64,000 bases of DNA from Vibrio tubiashii (GCA_000775715.1 JRWQ01000009.1:143196-207195); one strand, 5' to 3'; counted from the first letter of the stretch, positions 47,131 through 58,420 are shown. Numbers and translations: made by a program. Notes: generated by a model from the sequence alone, not told the origin.

Positions 47131-48816
47131 ATGATTCAGCCTAACGAGTTAAGCAAACCAACCTGTGCTCTCCCACCACCGAATGAAATGATCTTAAAAT
47201 GGGCAGAGGAGCGCCCAAATGAAGTCTATTTAAAACAGATTATCAACCGAAAGTTTGTCGAGTACACCTACTCAGAAGTCGCAGATCAAGCGTTAAAACT
47301 CGTCACTGCACTCAATGATTTAGGACTGAAACCACGTGACAAAGTTGCTTTGGTTTCCAAAAACTGTGCCGAATGGTTTATCTGCGATCTTGCGATGATG
47401 TTAGGCGATTTCGTCAGTGTTCCAATTTTCCCTACCGCTAGTGCAGATACAATTGAATATTGTGTTACACACAGTGAAAGTAAAGCTTTGATTGGCGGTA
47501 AGCTCGATGATTCAGTAGCAACTCAGCAAGTGATTGACTCTATGCCAGACTTAATCACCATTGCACTGCCCTACGATAGCGCACCAAACTGTAAACACCA
47601 GTTCAAAGATGTGATTTCATCTGTTGCTCCAAGCCAAAGTCGACCAGAGCACTGTGATGACAAGCTCATGTCGCTAGTTTATACATCAGGTACATCAGGG
47701 CTACCAAAAGGGGCGATGCTGACCTACGGCGCCTTCAACTGGTCGGTAAAACAGCTTATTGACCATATTGGTATCGAAGAGAACGACCGTTTGTTCTCTT
47801 ATTTGCCACTCGCTCACATCACTGAGCGTGTATACATCTTCGGTTCATCAATTCAAGGTGGTGTTCAAACCGCCTTCCCAGAATCGCTGGATACCTTCAT
47901 TGAAGATGTAAAAATGCATCGCCCGACGCTATTCATCTCAGTACCAAGATTATGGACCCTTTTTCAACAACGTATCCAAGATAAGTTGCCACAAAAGAAA
48001 CTCAACATTCTGCTTAAAATCCCATTCATCAACTCGCTGATTAAAAAGAAACTCGCTGACGGCTTAGGTTTAGATCAAGCACGAGTATTGGGCTGTGGTT
48101 CAGCGCCTGTCTCCCCTGCTCTTCTCGAGTGGTACCACACTGTTGGCCTGAACATCACCGAAGCATGGGGCATGACCGAATCTTTTGCTTACAGTACCAT
48201 CAACTATCCGTTCCGCGCAGATAAGATAGGTACAGTTGGTAATGCCGGTCCTGGCATCGAGCTTAAAATAGCGGATGATGAAGAGATCTTGGTGCGTGGT
48301 AAAGGTCTGTTCGCTGGCTACTATAAAAACGACATCGCTACTCAAGAGTCCTTCAACTCCGAGGGTTGGTTACATACTGGCGACATTGGGTCTATTGATA
48401 GCGAAGGCTATTTAACCATTCAGGGACGTAAAAAAGACACCTTTAAAACCGCGAAAGGAAAATTTGTCGCACCTGTACCTATCGAGAAGAAGCTATTTGA
48501 GTACAGCCGTGTGGAGATGATGTGCTTAATAGGACTTGGCTTGCCTGCTCCTATTCTGCTCGTCGTTCCTCACGACTTCCCGAACTTTGATCGAGCTCGA
48601 TATGAGAGAACAACCAAAAAAGTTATTAAGCGAATGAACCAGGAACTTGAATCACATGAGCAGATTAAAGGCGTATTGATGATCAAAGACCCTTGGAGCA
48701 TTGAAAATGGGATTTTAACACCAACGCTGAAGATCAAGCGCCACGTCCTAGAACAAAAATATCACGAGGTCGGTCAGAACTGGCCTAAAGGACAATTGGT
48801 TGTATGGGAAGAGTAA
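47131..48816 (+). CDS. Long-chain acyl-CoA synthetase family protein (AMP-forming)
   Basis: A 561-residue adenylate-forming enzyme. The AMP-binding signature LVYTSGTSGLPKGAMLTYG is near residues 176-194. The next motifs ITEAWGMTESF and EGWLHTGDIGSIDSEGYL are typical. The linker IQGRKKDTFKTAKGKFVAP carries the catalytic lysine region (KGKFVAP). This is the FadD15-type long-chain acyl-CoA ligase group rather than classical FadD; the substrate chain length is not predictable. It is a single gene with AGGAG-like site GGAGTT and a downstream terminator. Confidence 0.88.
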   Translation: MIQPNELSKPTCALPPPNEMILKWAEERPNEVYLKQIINRKFVEYTYSEVADQALKLVTALNDLGLKPRDKVALVSKNCAEWFICDLAMMLGDFVSVPIFPTASADTIEYCVTHSESKALIGGKLDDSVATQQVIDSMPDLITIALPYDSAPNCKHQFKDVISSVAPSQSRPEHCDDKLMSLVYTSGTSGLPKGAMLTYGAFNWSVKQLIDHIGIEENDRLFSYLPLAHITERVYIFGSSIQGGVQTAFPESLDTFIEDVKMHRPTLFISVPRLWTLFQQRIQDKLPQKKLNILLKIPFINSLIKKKLADGLGLDQARVLGCGSAPVSPALLEWYHTVGLNITEAWGMTESFAYSTINYPFRADKIGTVGNAGPGIELKIADDEEILVRGKGLFAGYYKNDIATQESFNSEGWLHTGDIGSIDSEGYLTIQGRKKDTFKTAKGKFVAPVPIEKKLFEYSRVEMMCLIGLGLPAPILLVVPHDFPNFDRARYERTTKKVIKRMNQELESHEQIKGVLMIKDPWSIENGILTPTLKIKRHVLEQKYHEVGQNWPKGQLVVWEE

Positions 48817-48831
48817 CCTAACGCTCACAAA

Positions 48832-48868
48832 CTCAAGGAGGGCCTCGGCTCTCCTTTTGCTTTTCTGC
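48832..48868 (+). terminator. Terminator after the acyl-CoA synthetase
   Basis: AAGGAGGGCC / GGCTCTCCTT stem (one mismatch) with a 2-base loop, followed by TTGCTTTT. Confidence 0.75.
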
Positions 48869-48918
48869 TCAAACCAACTATGATGCCATCTCATAGGGAT
48901 AAAACTTAGGGACGAGAT

Positions 48919-49818
48919 ATGGATGCAAGGCTGCATCACTTACCGGGATTGCGCTACTTCGAAGTCGCGGCACGACTCAATAGCTATAGTCGAACGGCGG
49001 AAGAGCTATTTATCAGTCAAGCGGCGGTCAGCCAGAAGATACGCCAATTGGAAGATGGCCTTGGCTGTAAGCTGTTTGTTCGTGATGGCCGAGAAATGCG
49101 TCTAACTGAGCAAGGTAAAATCTTGTTCAAGCATGTATCTCAAGGCTTAGAGACCATTATTACTGGCCTGAATCAAATCCAAAACGAGCCTGTTGAAGGA
49201 TTGCTGTGTGTGAGCTCGACGCCTTCATTTGCTTCACGCTGGCTCTTGCCTCGATTGTGGAAGTTTTCCCTTCAACATCCCAACATCCCAATCCGTATTA
49301 TCACAAGCTGTGACGCCCCTAACCTAAAACAGGGCGATGCTGACCTTGCGATTTGGCAAGGAGAAAAGCTAGATAGCAACACAGAGCAAAAGCTGCATAA
49401 AGAGTTTCTTTTTGAGGAAGCTATTTTCCCTTTCTGCTCGCCTCAGCTCGCGCAAAGTATTGAGCTAACAAGTCCTGAGCAATTACTTAATACTTGGCTT
49501 ATCCACTATGAGTCAGGAGGTTACCCTTGGCAGACATGGTTTGCACAAGCAGGTGTCACCATGAATAAAGAGTCTGTACAGTGGATGGATGTCAGTACCT
49601 TTGATCATGCCATGAATGCCGTAATGGCAGGCCATGGAGCCTGCCTTGCGTCAGACTCATTGGCCAGTGACTATGTGGAACGAGGGCTACTTACCAAACC
49701 TTTCGATATTGGTATGACGCCCGGCATTCAGTTTAACCTCTTCTATGATAGTGAATCCCCTCGTAGGCAACGGATCGCGGCTTTCGCTCATTGGCTACAC
49801 AGCGAAATCACTGAGTAG
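48919..49818 (+). CDS. LysR family regulator (GcvA-like)
   Basis: A 299-residue LysR protein with the helix-turn-helix at residues about 7-66 (LRYFEVAARLNSYSRTAEELFISQAAVSQKIRQLEDGLG) and the GcvA-like PxLxxLRYFExAAR opening. A C-terminal effector domain follows. It ends 10 bp before the convergent DUF1127 gene. A second related LysR gene lies just beyond, so these may regulate the small gene between them (inference). Confidence 0.87.
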   Translation: MDARLHHLPGLRYFEVAARLNSYSRTAEELFISQAAVSQKIRQLEDGLGCKLFVRDGREMRLTEQGKILFKHVSQGLETIITGLNQIQNEPVEGLLCVSSTPSFASRWLLPRLWKFSLQHPNIPIRIITSCDAPNLKQGDADLAIWQGEKLDSNTEQKLHKEFLFEEAIFPFCSPQLAQSIELTSPEQLLNTWLIHYESGGYPWQTWFAQAGVTMNKESVQWMDVSTFDHAMNAVMAGHGACLASDSLASDYVERGLLTKPFDIGMTPGIQFNLFYDSESPRRQRIAAFAHWLHSEITE

Positions 49819-49828
49819 CCCAACAGGC

Positions 49829-50035
49829 TCATTTATCCCAAAAGTGGCGCATGCTCTCTTGATGCGCCTGCTCTTTGGTTAAGCCAATGTCATTAAGTAG
49901 GTGCGCGGGTAGATCTTTCAGCTGTTTACGAGTGCGATAGTTACGCCACCAGCGATTAACTAGAGTTAAGATTTTTTTATCCCAAACTAAAGTATCAGAT
50001 AGTTTCTGTTTGTAGCCAAAATCTGAAGTTTCCAT
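49829..50035 (-). CDS. DUF1127 small protein
   Basis: A 68-residue protein whose C-terminal half carries the DUF1127 pattern (WWRNYRTRKQLKDLPAHLLNDIGLTKEQAHQE). Members bind RNA or affect phosphate and stress responses in other bacteria (family knowledge, limited); the role here is unknown. AGAGGGG precedes the ATG. It is convergent with one LysR gene and divergent from another, about 100 bp away, a classic arrangement for a LysR-controlled target. Confidence 0.85.
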   Translation of the reverse strand: METSDFGYKQKLSDTLVWDKKILTLVNRWWRNYRTRKQLKDLPAHLLNDIGLTKEQAHQESMRHFWDK

Positions 50036-50132
50036 GATTATTTACCCCTCTTGCATTTAGTGGGTTAATAATCGACCATAGTACGACAAGGCTCAAACGA
50101 TACAAATTGACCCTCAGTTAAGGAAAACTAAA

Positions 50133-51065
50133 GTGAAAGAACGATTGCCACCTCTTCAGGGAATCTATTACTTTTATACCGCAGCCAAGCTAGGGAGTTT
50201 CAAACTCGCCGCACAAGAGCTCTATGTCACTGCTGCGGCAATTAGCCAACAGATCCGCCAGCTAGAAGATTTCCTCGGTGTGGAACTCTTCCTACGCCAG
50301 CACCGTAAAGTGGCCTTGACCATGGAAGGCGAGATCCTATTTGAACAGGCGCAACGCGGGTTTGAACACATACATAGAGGTGTTCGGCAAGTTAACCAAG
50401 ATCCTAATCCGAACCAGCTGTCTATCTCAACCTTGCCATCGTTCGCCCAGCATTGGCTTGTACCTAGAATCGGTCACTTTAGGCAGCAAAACCCCGACCT
50501 AGAATTGATGATCGAGCCCACCAGTGAACTGGTTGACTTTCAGAACTCTAATCTCGATTTATGCCTTCGCTATGGGCCTGGAAACTACCCAAACATCACC
50601 AGTAAACTTCTGTTTGAAGAGTTACTCTATCCCGTCTGTCACCCTATCTATCAACAACAACATGGCATATATGAGCTCAGTGACCTTACAGGGGCAGACT
50701 TAATTGAAGACTATTGGCGCGATCTAGATTGGGGAATTTGGCTTAACAACATCGGCCACAAGGCTTCTAAGCCGTCACTAAAATACAATGGTTCCCATTT
50801 TGTTCTAGAGGGGGCTCTTGCCGTTCAAGGTGTTGCTCTCGCCAAACATACGTTAGCCCAGCGCTACATCGATGAAGGTAAACTGGTCAGAATTGGTAAT
50901 CTAGCTCAAACCACTGATTACAAATACTTTCTTTGTGCACCTGCCGCCTATTTTAAGCGAGAGAAAATCAAGCGTTTTTGCGAGTGGATCTATGCTCAAG
51001 CCGCAGAGTGCCGCAAATTAGATCAGTTAGGTTTAGAGATTATTGATAGCGGTAGCCCGAGATAA
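50133..51065 (+). CDS. LysR family regulator (GcvA-like), second copy
   Basis: A 310-residue LysR protein, paralogue-like to the gene at 48919: it shares the opening LPPLQGIYYFYTAAKLGSFKLAAQEL and the helix-turn-helix VTAAAISQQIRQLEDFLGVELF. The start is GTG at 50133 with AAGGAAA upstream. It is divergent from the DUF1127 gene. Its ligand and targets are unknown. Confidence 0.87.
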   Translation: MKERLPPLQGIYYFYTAAKLGSFKLAAQELYVTAAAISQQIRQLEDFLGVELFLRQHRKVALTMEGEILFEQAQRGFEHIHRGVRQVNQDPNPNQLSISTLPSFAQHWLVPRIGHFRQQNPDLELMIEPTSELVDFQNSNLDLCLRYGPGNYPNITSKLLFEELLYPVCHPIYQQQHGIYELSDLTGADLIEDYWRDLDWGIWLNNIGHKASKPSLKYNGSHFVLEGALAVQGVALAKHTLAQRYIDEGKLVRIGNLAQTTDYKYFLCAPAAYFKREKIKRFCEWIYAQAAECRKLDQLGLEIIDSGSPR

Positions 51066-51093
51066 AAAAGCCCCAGTCTCTCGACTGGGGCTT
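51066..51093. terminator. Bidirectional terminator, LysR / fusA2
   Basis: Perfect stem AAAGCCCCAGTC / GACTGGGGCTTT with a TCTC loop, flanked by A-run on the left and CTTTC on the right. Confidence 0.9.
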
Positions 51094-51120
51094 TCAAAGC
51101 TATCTAGCTAACTAAAAGAA

Positions 51121-53208
51121 TTACTTCTTCTCGTTGCGCTCTTTAACTTCTGCGATTACTTGCTCAGCAACGTTTGCTGGACATGGTGCGTATTGACCGA
51201 ACTCCATAGAGAACTGGCCACGACCAGAAGTGATAGTACGTAGGTGGCCGATGTAACCGAACATTTCTGATAGAGGAACGTCAGCTTTAATACGAACGCC
51301 TGTAGTACCAGCTTGTTGGTCTTTGATCATACCACGACGACGGTTAAGGTCACCGATTACGTCACCAACGTTGTCTTCTGGAGTGAATACGTCAACGTTC
51401 ATGATTGGCTCAAGAAGTTGTGCACCCGCTTTAGGCATAGACTGACGGAATGCGCCTTTAGCAGCGATTTCGTAAGCGATAGCTGAAGAGTCAACTGCGT
51501 GGAAACCACCGTCGAATAGTTCAACTTCTACGTCTAGAGTTGGGAAGCCAGCTAGAACACCAGTTTCCATCATAGATGCGAAACCTTTCTCAACTGCAGG
51601 CCAGAATTCTTTAGGTACGTTACCACCAACAACTGTTGAAGAGAACGTGAAGCCAGAGTTTGGCTCACCTGGGCGGATGCGGTAGTCGATCTTACCGAAC
51701 TGACCAGAACCACCAGACTGCTTCTTGTGCGTGTAGCTATCTTCAACTGCTTGAGTGATAGTTTCACGGTAAGCTACCTGAGGAGCACCTACTTCAAGCT
51801 CAACGCCGTAAGTACGCTTAAGGATATCTACCTTAATATCTAGGTGAAGTTCACCCATACCTTTAAGGATAGTTTCGCCAGACTCTTCGTCAGTCTCAAC
51901 CTGGAATGATGGATCTTCTGCAACCATCTTACCGATAGCGATACCCATCTTCTCTGAACCGCCTTTGTCCTTAGGAGTTACAGCGATAGAGATTACTGGT
52001 TCTGGGAAGATCATAGCTTCAAGAGTACATTCGTGCTTAGGATCACATAGAGTGTGACCAGTTTGAACGTTCTTCATACCAACGATAGCGATGATGTCAC
52101 CAGCTTGCGCTTCAGTCAGTTCGTTACGCTCATCAGCTTGCATCTCACACATACGACCGATACGCTCAGTCTTACCAGTTGCTGAGTTAAGGATAGTGTC
52201 ACCCTTCTTCAGACGGCCTGAGTAGATACGTACGAATGTTAGTGCACCAAAGCGGTCATCCATAATTTTGAATGCTAGCGCTTTTAGTGGTTCATCTGGA
52301 GATACAATTGCTACTTCGCCAGTTGGCTCACCAGTTTCTGGATCTGTTAGAGGCTGAGGATCAACTTCTGCTGGAGCTGGTAGGTAATCTACAACAGCGT
52401 CAAGGATAAGTTGCATACCTTTGTTTTTGAACGCAGAACCACAGAAAGTTGGGAAGAACGCTAGGTCACGTGTACCTTTACGGATACAACGCTTAAGGTC
52501 TTCGATAGAAGGCTCTTCACCTTCCATGTAAGCTTCCATTAGGTCGTCATCTTGCTCTACAGCAGTCTCAACTAGCTCTTCACGGTACGCTTCTAGGTCA
52601 TCAAGCATGTCCGCTGGAACTTCTTTGATTTCGTAGTTCTCTGGTAGACCTGTGTCATCCCATACGTAAGCTTGACGGTTTAGAACGTCTACAACACCAA
52701 CGAAATCGTCTTCACGACCGATTGGCAGAGTCATTACTAGTGGGTTTGCACCAAGAACGTTTTTCACTTGATCAACAACGTTGAAGAAGTCTGCACCCAT
52801 ACGGTCTAGTTTGTTTACGAAGATTAGACGAGCAACTTCTGAATCGTTCGCGTAGCGCCAGTTAGTTTCTGACTGAGGCTCAACACCACCAGAACCACAG
52901 AATACACCGATACCACCGTCAAGAACTTTAAGTGAACGGTATACTTCTACTGTGAAGTCAACGTGTCCTGGAGTATCGATAACGTTTAGGCGGTGGCCAT
53001 TCCACTCACATGTTACAGCAGCAGACTGGATAGTAATACCGCGCTCAGCTTCCTGTTCCATGAAGTCAGTTGTAGACTCACCGTCGTGTACTTCACCAGT
53101 TTTGTGGATTTTACCAGTAAGCTTAAGGATACGCTCAGTGGTGGTAGTTTTACCCGCATCAACGTGCGCGAAAATACCAATGTTTCTGTACTTTGATAAA
53201 TCTGCCAT
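51121..53208 (-). CDS. fusA2: Second elongation factor G
   Basis: A 695-residue translation factor that catalyses ribosome translocation or assists recycling. The start at 53208 ([20 protein letters not shown]) is the family start; the longer frame is not translated. GTPase motifs: AHVDAGKT (residues 14-21), [18 protein letters not shown]. Domain II to V blocks are present ([48 protein letters not shown]). It does not lie in the str operon (no rpsL, rpsG or tufA next to it), so it is probably the extra EF-G found in vibrios. Codon choice is typical of highly expressed genes. Confidence 0.9.
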   Translation of the reverse strand: MADLSKYRNIGIFAHVDAGKTTTTERILKLTGKIHKTGEVHDGESTTDFMEQEAERGITIQSAAVTCEWNGHRLNVIDTPGHVDFTVEVYRSLKVLDGGIGVFCGSGGVEPQSETNWRYANDSEVARLIFVNKLDRMGADFFNVVDQVKNVLGANPLVMTLPIGREDDFVGVVDVLNRQAYVWDDTGLPENYEIKEVPADMLDDLEAYREELVETAVEQDDDLMEAYMEGEEPSIEDLKRCIRKGTRDLAFFPTFCGSAFKNKGMQLILDAVVDYLPAPAEVDPQPLTDPETGEPTGEVAIVSPDEPLKALAFKIMDDRFGALTFVRIYSGRLKKGDTILNSATGKTERIGRMCEMQADERNELTEAQAGDIIAIVGMKNVQTGHTLCDPKHECTLEAMIFPEPVISIAVTPKDKGGSEKMGIAIGKMVAEDPSFQVETDEESGETILKGMGELHLDIKVDILKRTYGVELEVGAPQVAYRETITQAVEDSYTHKKQSGGSGQFGKIDYRIRPGEPNSGFTFSSTVVGGNVPKEFWPAVEKGFASMMETGVLAGFPTLDVEVELFDGGFHAVDSSAIAYEIAAKGAFRQSMPKAGAQLLEPIMNVDVFTPEDNVGDVIGDLNRRRGMIKDQQAGTTGVRIKADVPLSEMFGYIGHLRTITSGRGQFSMEFGQYAPCPANVAEQVIAEVKERNEKK

Positions 53209-53375
53209 TGTCTTACTCTGTTTATAAGGTATAAATTGCGCGCAGAGTATATCACAATCTGTCAAGACTGATACCCTTGCATGCACTGTATGTAAAAAAA
53301 ACTTTTCTCACCAATATTAGCAGCTAATCAGCACTTAATGAGCCAATTTTGCCTAACTGATAAAGTTTTCTCAGA

Positions 53376-53413
53376 ATAAAAATGCTGCTCATAAAAGCGA
53401 CAAGCAGCATGTT
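53376..53413 (-). terminator. Terminator after ndk
   Basis: ATGCTGCT / AGCAGCAT arms with a 13-base loop, followed on the minus strand by TTTTTATTC. Confidence 0.7.
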
Positions 53414-53435
53414 CATTGTTCAATATGCCTAACGA

Positions 53436-53861
53436 TTATCTAGGACATAACTCTGACTGTGGGAAGAAGAACTCGATTTCGCGAGCTGCTGACTCAGGGC
53501 TATCAGAGCCATGAACTGAGTTGTAGCGCATGCTTAATGCATAGTCAGCGCGGATTGTGCCACATGCGGCTTCTTCTGGATTGGTTTTGCCCATTAACTC
53601 ACGATAGCGAGCAATCGCATTTTCACCTTCAAGTACCTGAACCATGATAGGGCCAGATGTCATAAATTCTTTCAATGCAGGGAAAAACTCTTTGCCTTCA
53701 TGCTCAGCATAAAAACCGCTTGCTTGTTCTTCCGTTAAACGCACCATTTTCGCTGCGATGATCTGTAGTCCCGCCTTTTCGATGCGGTGATAGATCTCGC
53801 CAATCAGATTACGTTCTACTGCGTCGGGCTTAACAATAGAAAAAGTTCTTTCTAGAGCCAT
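53436..53861 (-). CDS. ndk: Nucleoside diphosphate kinase
   Basis: A 141-residue enzyme that equalises nucleoside triphosphate pools. It has [19 protein letters not shown] at the N-terminus, a phospho-histidine motif at [17 protein letters not shown] near residue 116 (H in the NxxHGSD signature), and the C-terminal FFPQSELC. Length matches the family. It is downstream of pepB and the isc operon on the same strand; the AAGGAT site is good. Confidence 0.96.
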   Translation of the reverse strand: MALERTFSIVKPDAVERNLIGEIYHRIEKAGLQIIAAKMVRLTEEQASGFYAEHEGKEFFPALKEFMTSGPIMVQVLEGENAIARYRELMGKTNPEEAACGTIRADYALSMRYNSVHGSDSPESAAREIEFFFPQSELCPR

Positions 53862-53919
53862 AAGGTATCCTTTCGTTATGTCTTTGTTCTAATGGAAGAG
53901 GTTCTTCGGCCTCTTGGAA

Positions 53920-55218
53920 TTATTTGTTCTGCTGTTGAATAAGTAGACCGGCAAGGCTACGAACGCCTACTCCCGTTGCGCCAGCTGCCCACTTATCTGT
54001 CGCTGCTTTGCGGTAAGTCGCAGCACAATCAAAATGCAACCAACCTTTTTTGTAGTCTTCGACGAAGTATGACAAGAATGCGGCGGCTGTACTCGCACCT
54101 GGTGAGTAGTCACCACTACTGATGTTAGAAAGATCAGCAAAGTTAGATGGCAGCATACTGCGGTGGAAATCTGCCAAGGGCAGCGGCCATAAGCCTTCTT
54201 TCTCTTCACGAGCCGCCGTTAGCGCTTGGTGAGAAAGCTCATCATCAAAGCTCATCAAGGCGTGGTAGTCATTACCCAAGGCGTTTTTCGCCGCTCCCGT
54301 TAAAGTCGCGCAATCAATGATTAACTCCGGGTTTTGCTCACTAGCATAAATAAGGCCATCGGCGAGAACCAAACGACCTTCTGCGTCGGTATTCATGATC
54401 TCTACGGTTTTACCGTTCTTGTAAGTGATAATGTCACCAAGCTTAAGAGCACGACCAGAAATCATATTTTCAGCACAACATAAAATCAGTTTTACGCGTT
54501 TGTTCAAGCCACGCATGATCGCTAAGCCCAGACCACCGGTAATGGTACCAGCACCGCCCATGTCAGCCTTCATTGCCGTCATAAAACCAGATGGCTTGAT
54601 GCTGTAACCACCCGAGTCAAACGTAATACCTTTGCCCACAAGACAAGCAAAAACTGGGGCATCTTCGTCACCAGTCGGGTTGAAGTCTAGTTGCAGCATG
54701 GCCGATGTACGCTCAGAACCTCGACCCACAGCATAAATGCCTTGCCAATCTTCACTCAGGAGATCTTTATCTTTTACGATACGAGCTTTAACTGTCCCTT
54801 CTGGCGCTACAGATTTGATGAACTCAGCAGCCATTGTCGCCAATTGACGTGGGGCAACCTCTTCCGCTGGTTTGTTAATAATGTCACGGGTGAAATCAGT
54901 CGCTTTAATTCGCGCATTCAATTCCGCTTGATCTTGTTGTGCAAGATCTTGCCAAACCATTTGATTATTTTTCTTTGGCCCACGGTAGCCTTGGTGGAAT
55001 GCCCAAACGCTCTCAAGGTCCCAAGACTCACCTTCTAAGGAAACAGATGCGATTCCTTGACCATCCAACTTACGTGCAGCGCGCTGAATTGCGCCTAAAT
55101 CATGCTGCTCACTAAGGTGAATCGTTGCGGCGGATTCAGAGAAAGAGACAATCGCTTTTTCCCCCCAATGTGGAGCCGCTGTTTTTTTACTTAGAAATAC
55201 TGACATCTGTGTCGACAT
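53920..55218 (-). CDS. pepB: Peptidase B (leucyl aminopeptidase family M17)
   Basis: A 432-residue aminopeptidase. The metal and catalytic residues are in [18 protein letters not shown] (K, D, near residue 195), [15 protein letters not shown] (NTDAEGR signature near residue 274) and [11 protein letters not shown]. The size and N-terminal domain match E. coli PepB, which hydrolyses acidic and other N-terminal residues of peptides, rather than PepA. It lies 150 bp after iscX, as in enterobacteria (iscX-pepB), separated by a terminator. Confidence 0.94.
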   Translation of the reverse strand: MSTQMSVFLSKKTAAPHWGEKAIVSFSESAATIHLSEQHDLGAIQRAARKLDGQGIASVSLEGESWDLESVWAFHQGYRGPKKNNQMVWQDLAQQDQAELNARIKATDFTRDIINKPAEEVAPRQLATMAAEFIKSVAPEGTVKARIVKDKDLLSEDWQGIYAVGRGSERTSAMLQLDFNPTGDEDAPVFACLVGKGITFDSGGYSIKPSGFMTAMKADMGGAGTITGGLGLAIMRGLNKRVKLILCCAENMISGRALKLGDIITYKNGKTVEIMNTDAEGRLVLADGLIYASEQNPELIIDCATLTGAAKNALGNDYHALMSFDDELSHQALTAAREEKEGLWPLPLADFHRSMLPSNFADLSNISSGDYSPGASTAAAFLSYFVEDYKKGWLHFDCAATYRKAATDKWAAGATGVGVRSLAGLLIQQQNK

Positions 55219-55298
55219 GGTTTCTCCTTGTCTTTTGCTAGCGCTGTCTACGCCTTTTTATGTTAACAAACGGATGTTAACACTTTAATGTGATATTA

Positions 55299-55327
55299 AT
55301 AAAAAAACGGGCCGAATAGCCCGTTAC
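55299..55327 (-). terminator. Terminator of the isc operon
   Basis: AACGGGC / GCCCGTT arms with a 6-base loop, followed on the minus strand by TTTTTATT. It is about 45 bp after the iscX stop codon. Confidence 0.88.
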
Positions 55328-55370
55328 TTTTAGTAAATTTTGTTAACTGAGATGGGTTTCCTTTCAAGGG

Positions 55371-55565
55371 TTAATCCATTTCATCCATCCAGCATAGAAT
55401 TACAGCTTCAAGTATCTTCTCATTCGAGCGATTTGGCTCGTCATCGAAATCCTCTAACTCGGTAATCCACTGGTGAAGATCGGTAAAACGCACTGTTTTA
55501 GGATCTGTCTCAGGAAACTTATCGCATAGCTCAATCGCAATATCGCGTGAATCGGTCCATTTCAT
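55371..55565 (-). CDS. iscX: IscX, Fe-S assembly accessory protein
   Basis: A 64-residue acidic protein. [34 protein letters not shown] and [12 protein letters not shown] are the conserved IscX ends. It binds IscS and iron and may tune cluster formation. It is the last gene of the isc operon, 116 bp after fdx. Confidence 0.95.
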   Translation of the reverse strand: MKWTDSRDIAIELCDKFPETDPKTVRFTDLHQWITELEDFDDEPNRSNEKILEAVILCWMDEMD

Positions 55566-55681
55566 TGCTCACTTCCTTATGTAATTCTTGTTGCTCATAT
55601 CTATAGATGCAGAATACTCAAAATACTTGGAGTTGCAGCTTACGCAGTTAACAACGCTGCGGCTTCAACTATGAAGATTAT

Positions 55682-56020
55682 TTAGTGATCTTCTGAAGCG
55701 TGGTTTAGAGTGTACTTAGGAATCTCAACCACCAAATCTTCATCAGCCACTTTTGCTTGGCAGCCTAAACGTGATTCAGGCTCTAAACCCCAAGCTTTAT
55801 CTAGCATGTCGTCCTCAAGCTCTTCACTCTCTTCTAGAGAATCAAAGCCTTCTCGGATCACTACGTGACAAGTGGTACACGCACAAGATTTCTCACATGC
55901 GTGCTCGATGCCAATACCATTTTTTAGCGCGACATCAAGAACTGTGTCACCCGTATTTGCTTCCAACACCGCACCCTCTGGGCATAGGTCTTCATGCGGT
56001 AATACAATAATCTTAGGCAT
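55682..56020 (-). CDS. fdx: [2Fe-2S] ferredoxin Fdx
   Basis: A 112-residue adrenodoxin-type ferredoxin supplying electrons for cluster assembly. The cysteines are in IEHACEKSCACTTCHVVI (C-x5-C-x2-C, from residue 42) and RLGCQAKV. Length matches E. coli Fdx (111). It is 12 bp after hscA. Confidence 0.96.
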   Translation of the reverse strand: MPKIIVLPHEDLCPEGAVLEANTGDTVLDVALKNGIGIEHACEKSCACTTCHVVIREGFDSLEESEELEDDMLDKAWGLEPESRLGCQAKVADEDLVVEIPKYTLNHASEDH

Positions 56021-56031
56021 AACTCTTTCTC

Positions 56032-57885
56032 TTAAATATCATTCACTGATTGACCTGACAACGCAGCTCGAATCGATTTGTCCATACGACGAGATGCAAA
56101 CTCTTGGCTCGCCTTGTCAGTATCTTTAATGCCTTGCTCAATCGCGTCAGCACTGTCGCCATTTCTAAGTTCGATTAGAGACTCGATCGCTAGCAACAAC
56201 TGTTGGCGTTCTGTTTCAGTCAATAACTCATCACCATCAGCTTGCATCGCAGCGATTAAACCCTCGATAACACGATCAGCTTCTACTCGTTGCTCTGCTA
56301 ATGCGCGAGCGTCCATATCTTCTTTGGCGTAGGTCATCGAATCGCGCAACATATTCGCCACTTCGTCGTCACTCAAGCCATAAGATGGCTTCACTTGGAT
56401 TTCCGAGTGAACGCCGGTGCTCTTCTCCATTGCCGTTACAGATAGAAGACCATCAGCATCGACTTGGTAAGTAACACGGATATGTGCCGCTCCCGCCGCC
56501 ATCGGAGGAATACCTTTCAGCGAAAAACGTGCTAGTGAGCGACAATCCTCGACCATTTCACGTTCACCTTGAACGACGTGAACACTCATCGCCGTTTGTC
56601 CATCTTTGAAAGTGGTAAATTCTTGCGCACGAGCAACAGGAATAGTGGTATTGCGTGGAACGATCTTCTCAACCAAACCACCCATGGTCTCAATACCCAA
56701 GGATAAAGGGATAACATCTAGTAGCAACATCTCTGAATCTGGTTTGTTGCCAGCCAGAATATCCGCTTGGATACCAGCGCCTATTGCTACCACTTCATCT
56801 GGATTGATACTGGTTAGTGGCTGACGACCAAAGAAATCACCAACCATTTCTCGAACCAGTAGGGTACGCGTTGAACCACCAACCATGACAACTTCAAGCA
56901 CTTCTTCAGCATCAACTTGTGCGTCTTTAAGCGCGCGGCGACATGACATTAGAGTTTTCTTTACGAGCGGACGAATTAGGTCTTCGAACTCATCACGAGA
57001 AACACTGCCCTGCCAACCAAGAACATCCACCGCTACAGAGTCTTGTTCCGAGAAAGCTATCTTAGTTGCCGTCGCAACATTTAATACAGTTCGGGTCTGG
57101 CTTGCGGTTAAGCTTTCTGAGTAACCCGATTTTTCGATCAGGTAGTTCGCTAACAGGTGGTCAAAGTCATCACCGCCTAGGGCAGAATCACCGCCTGTTG
57201 CTAAGACTTCGAATACACCTTTTGATAGACGCAAGATAGAGATATCGAATGTGCCTCCACCTAAGTCATAAACCGCAATCACACCCTCTTGACCTGAGTC
57301 CAAACCATAAGCAATTGCAGCAGCAGTCGGTTCATTAAGTAGACGTAAGACATGCAGACCCGCTAACTTGGCGGCATCTTTGGTACCTGCGCGCTGGGCA
57401 TCGTCAAAATAAGCAGGAACGGTAATAACCACACCGGCTAACTCACCACCCAAAGTTTTCTCAGCACGTTGACCTAGAGCCTTAAGTATTTCAGCAGAAA
57501 TTTCGATCGGATTCTTATCACCGCTGGCTGTTTGCAATACTGGCAGTCCGTTTTCGCTCGCTTTAAACTGGTAAGGAAGGTTGGGATAGCGTGTTTGAAT
57601 ATCTTCAAGAGAACGCCCTAACAAACGCTTTACTGAGATAATGGTATTAGTTGGATCGATTTCAGCTTTATCTTTTGCTGCATAACCTACTTGTGGAACG
57701 TCACCTGAGTAATTTACCACTGAAGGGAGAATGCTTTGGCCTTGCTCATCTTGCAATGTTGCCGCGTCGCCACTTCGCACAGAAGCAACCAAAGAGTTAG
57801 TTGTGCCTAAGTCAATGCCCGCAGCAAGCTTATGTTCGTGTGGTGCCGAGCTTTGACCCGGTTCTGCAATTTGAAGTAATGCCAT
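56032..57885 (-). CDS. hscA: Hsp70-class chaperone HscA
   Basis: A 617-residue chaperone that with HscB helps move clusters from IscU to apoproteins. The nucleotide domain contains [14 protein letters not shown] (residues about 23-36), [15 protein letters not shown] and [15 protein letters not shown]. The substrate domain begins near residue 385. It starts 19 bp after hscB. It is shorter at the C-terminus than DnaK, as expected. Confidence 0.96.
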   Translation of the reverse strand: MALLQIAEPGQSSAPHEHKLAAGIDLGTTNSLVASVRSGDAATLQDEQGQSILPSVVNYSGDVPQVGYAAKDKAEIDPTNTIISVKRLLGRSLEDIQTRYPNLPYQFKASENGLPVLQTASGDKNPIEISAEILKALGQRAEKTLGGELAGVVITVPAYFDDAQRAGTKDAAKLAGLHVLRLLNEPTAAAIAYGLDSGQEGVIAVYDLGGGTFDISILRLSKGVFEVLATGGDSALGGDDFDHLLANYLIEKSGYSESLTASQTRTVLNVATATKIAFSEQDSVAVDVLGWQGSVSRDEFEDLIRPLVKKTLMSCRRALKDAQVDAEEVLEVVMVGGSTRTLLVREMVGDFFGRQPLTSINPDEVVAIGAGIQADILAGNKPDSEMLLLDVIPLSLGIETMGGLVEKIVPRNTTIPVARAQEFTTFKDGQTAMSVHVVQGEREMVEDCRSLARFSLKGIPPMAAGAAHIRVTYQVDADGLLSVTAMEKSTGVHSEIQVKPSYGLSDDEVANMLRDSMTYAKEDMDARALAEQRVEADRVIEGLIAAMQADGDELLTETERQQLLLAIESLIELRNGDSADAIEQGIKDTDKASQEFASRRMDKSIRAALSGQSVNDI

Positions 57886-57904
57886 GAAAGGTCCTTGTAT
57901 TACA

Positions 57905-58420
57905 CTAGCCGAAGAGTTTATCTTCCACTAATTCTATTTCGTTCTGTAGTTTGGCAATAAATTTAAGTTTACGAACTCGGTCAGCCGCTTGCTGCCAGTC
58001 AGTTTGATCTAAATTTTGTTCAGCTTCAGCCAGTTGCTGTTTAAACATTTTGCTAACTTTATTTGAAAAGTCGAACAACGCATCTTCAGCGTCAGAGCTT
58101 GAAGCTATAGTTTCTAACTCTTCACGCAACTCCATCTGCTCCATTAGGAACATCGGATCTTGCATTGTCTGCTGCTCACCTCGAATCTCAACACCGTTCA
58201 CAGACAAGATATATTCTGCTCTTGAGATAGGGTTCTTAAGCACTTGGTAAGCGTCGTTAATTTCTGCAGCTTTTTGTACCGCCATCAAACGATCACGTTC
58301 TGAAGCCGTTGCAAAGTTGTCTGGGTGAAACTGTTTTTGAAGTTCACGGAACTGTGAAGAAAGAAGGCTACCATCCAGCATAAACTGACTTGGTAGCCCA
58401 AATAATTCAAAGTAATTCAT
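57905..58420 (-). CDS. hscB: Co-chaperone HscB
   Basis: A 171-residue J-protein partner of HscA. The J-domain HPD motif is in [15 protein letters not shown] near residue 33, followed by helical C-terminal domain that binds IscU. It is 56 bp after iscA. Confidence 0.95.
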   Translation of the reverse strand: MNYFELFGLPSQFMLDGSLLSSQFRELQKQFHPDNFATASERDRLMAVQKAAEINDAYQVLKNPISRAEYILSVNGVEIRGEQQTMQDPMFLMEQMELREELETIASSSDAEDALFDFSNKVSKMFKQQLAEAEQNLDQTDWQQAADRVRKLKFIAKLQNEIELVEDKLFG

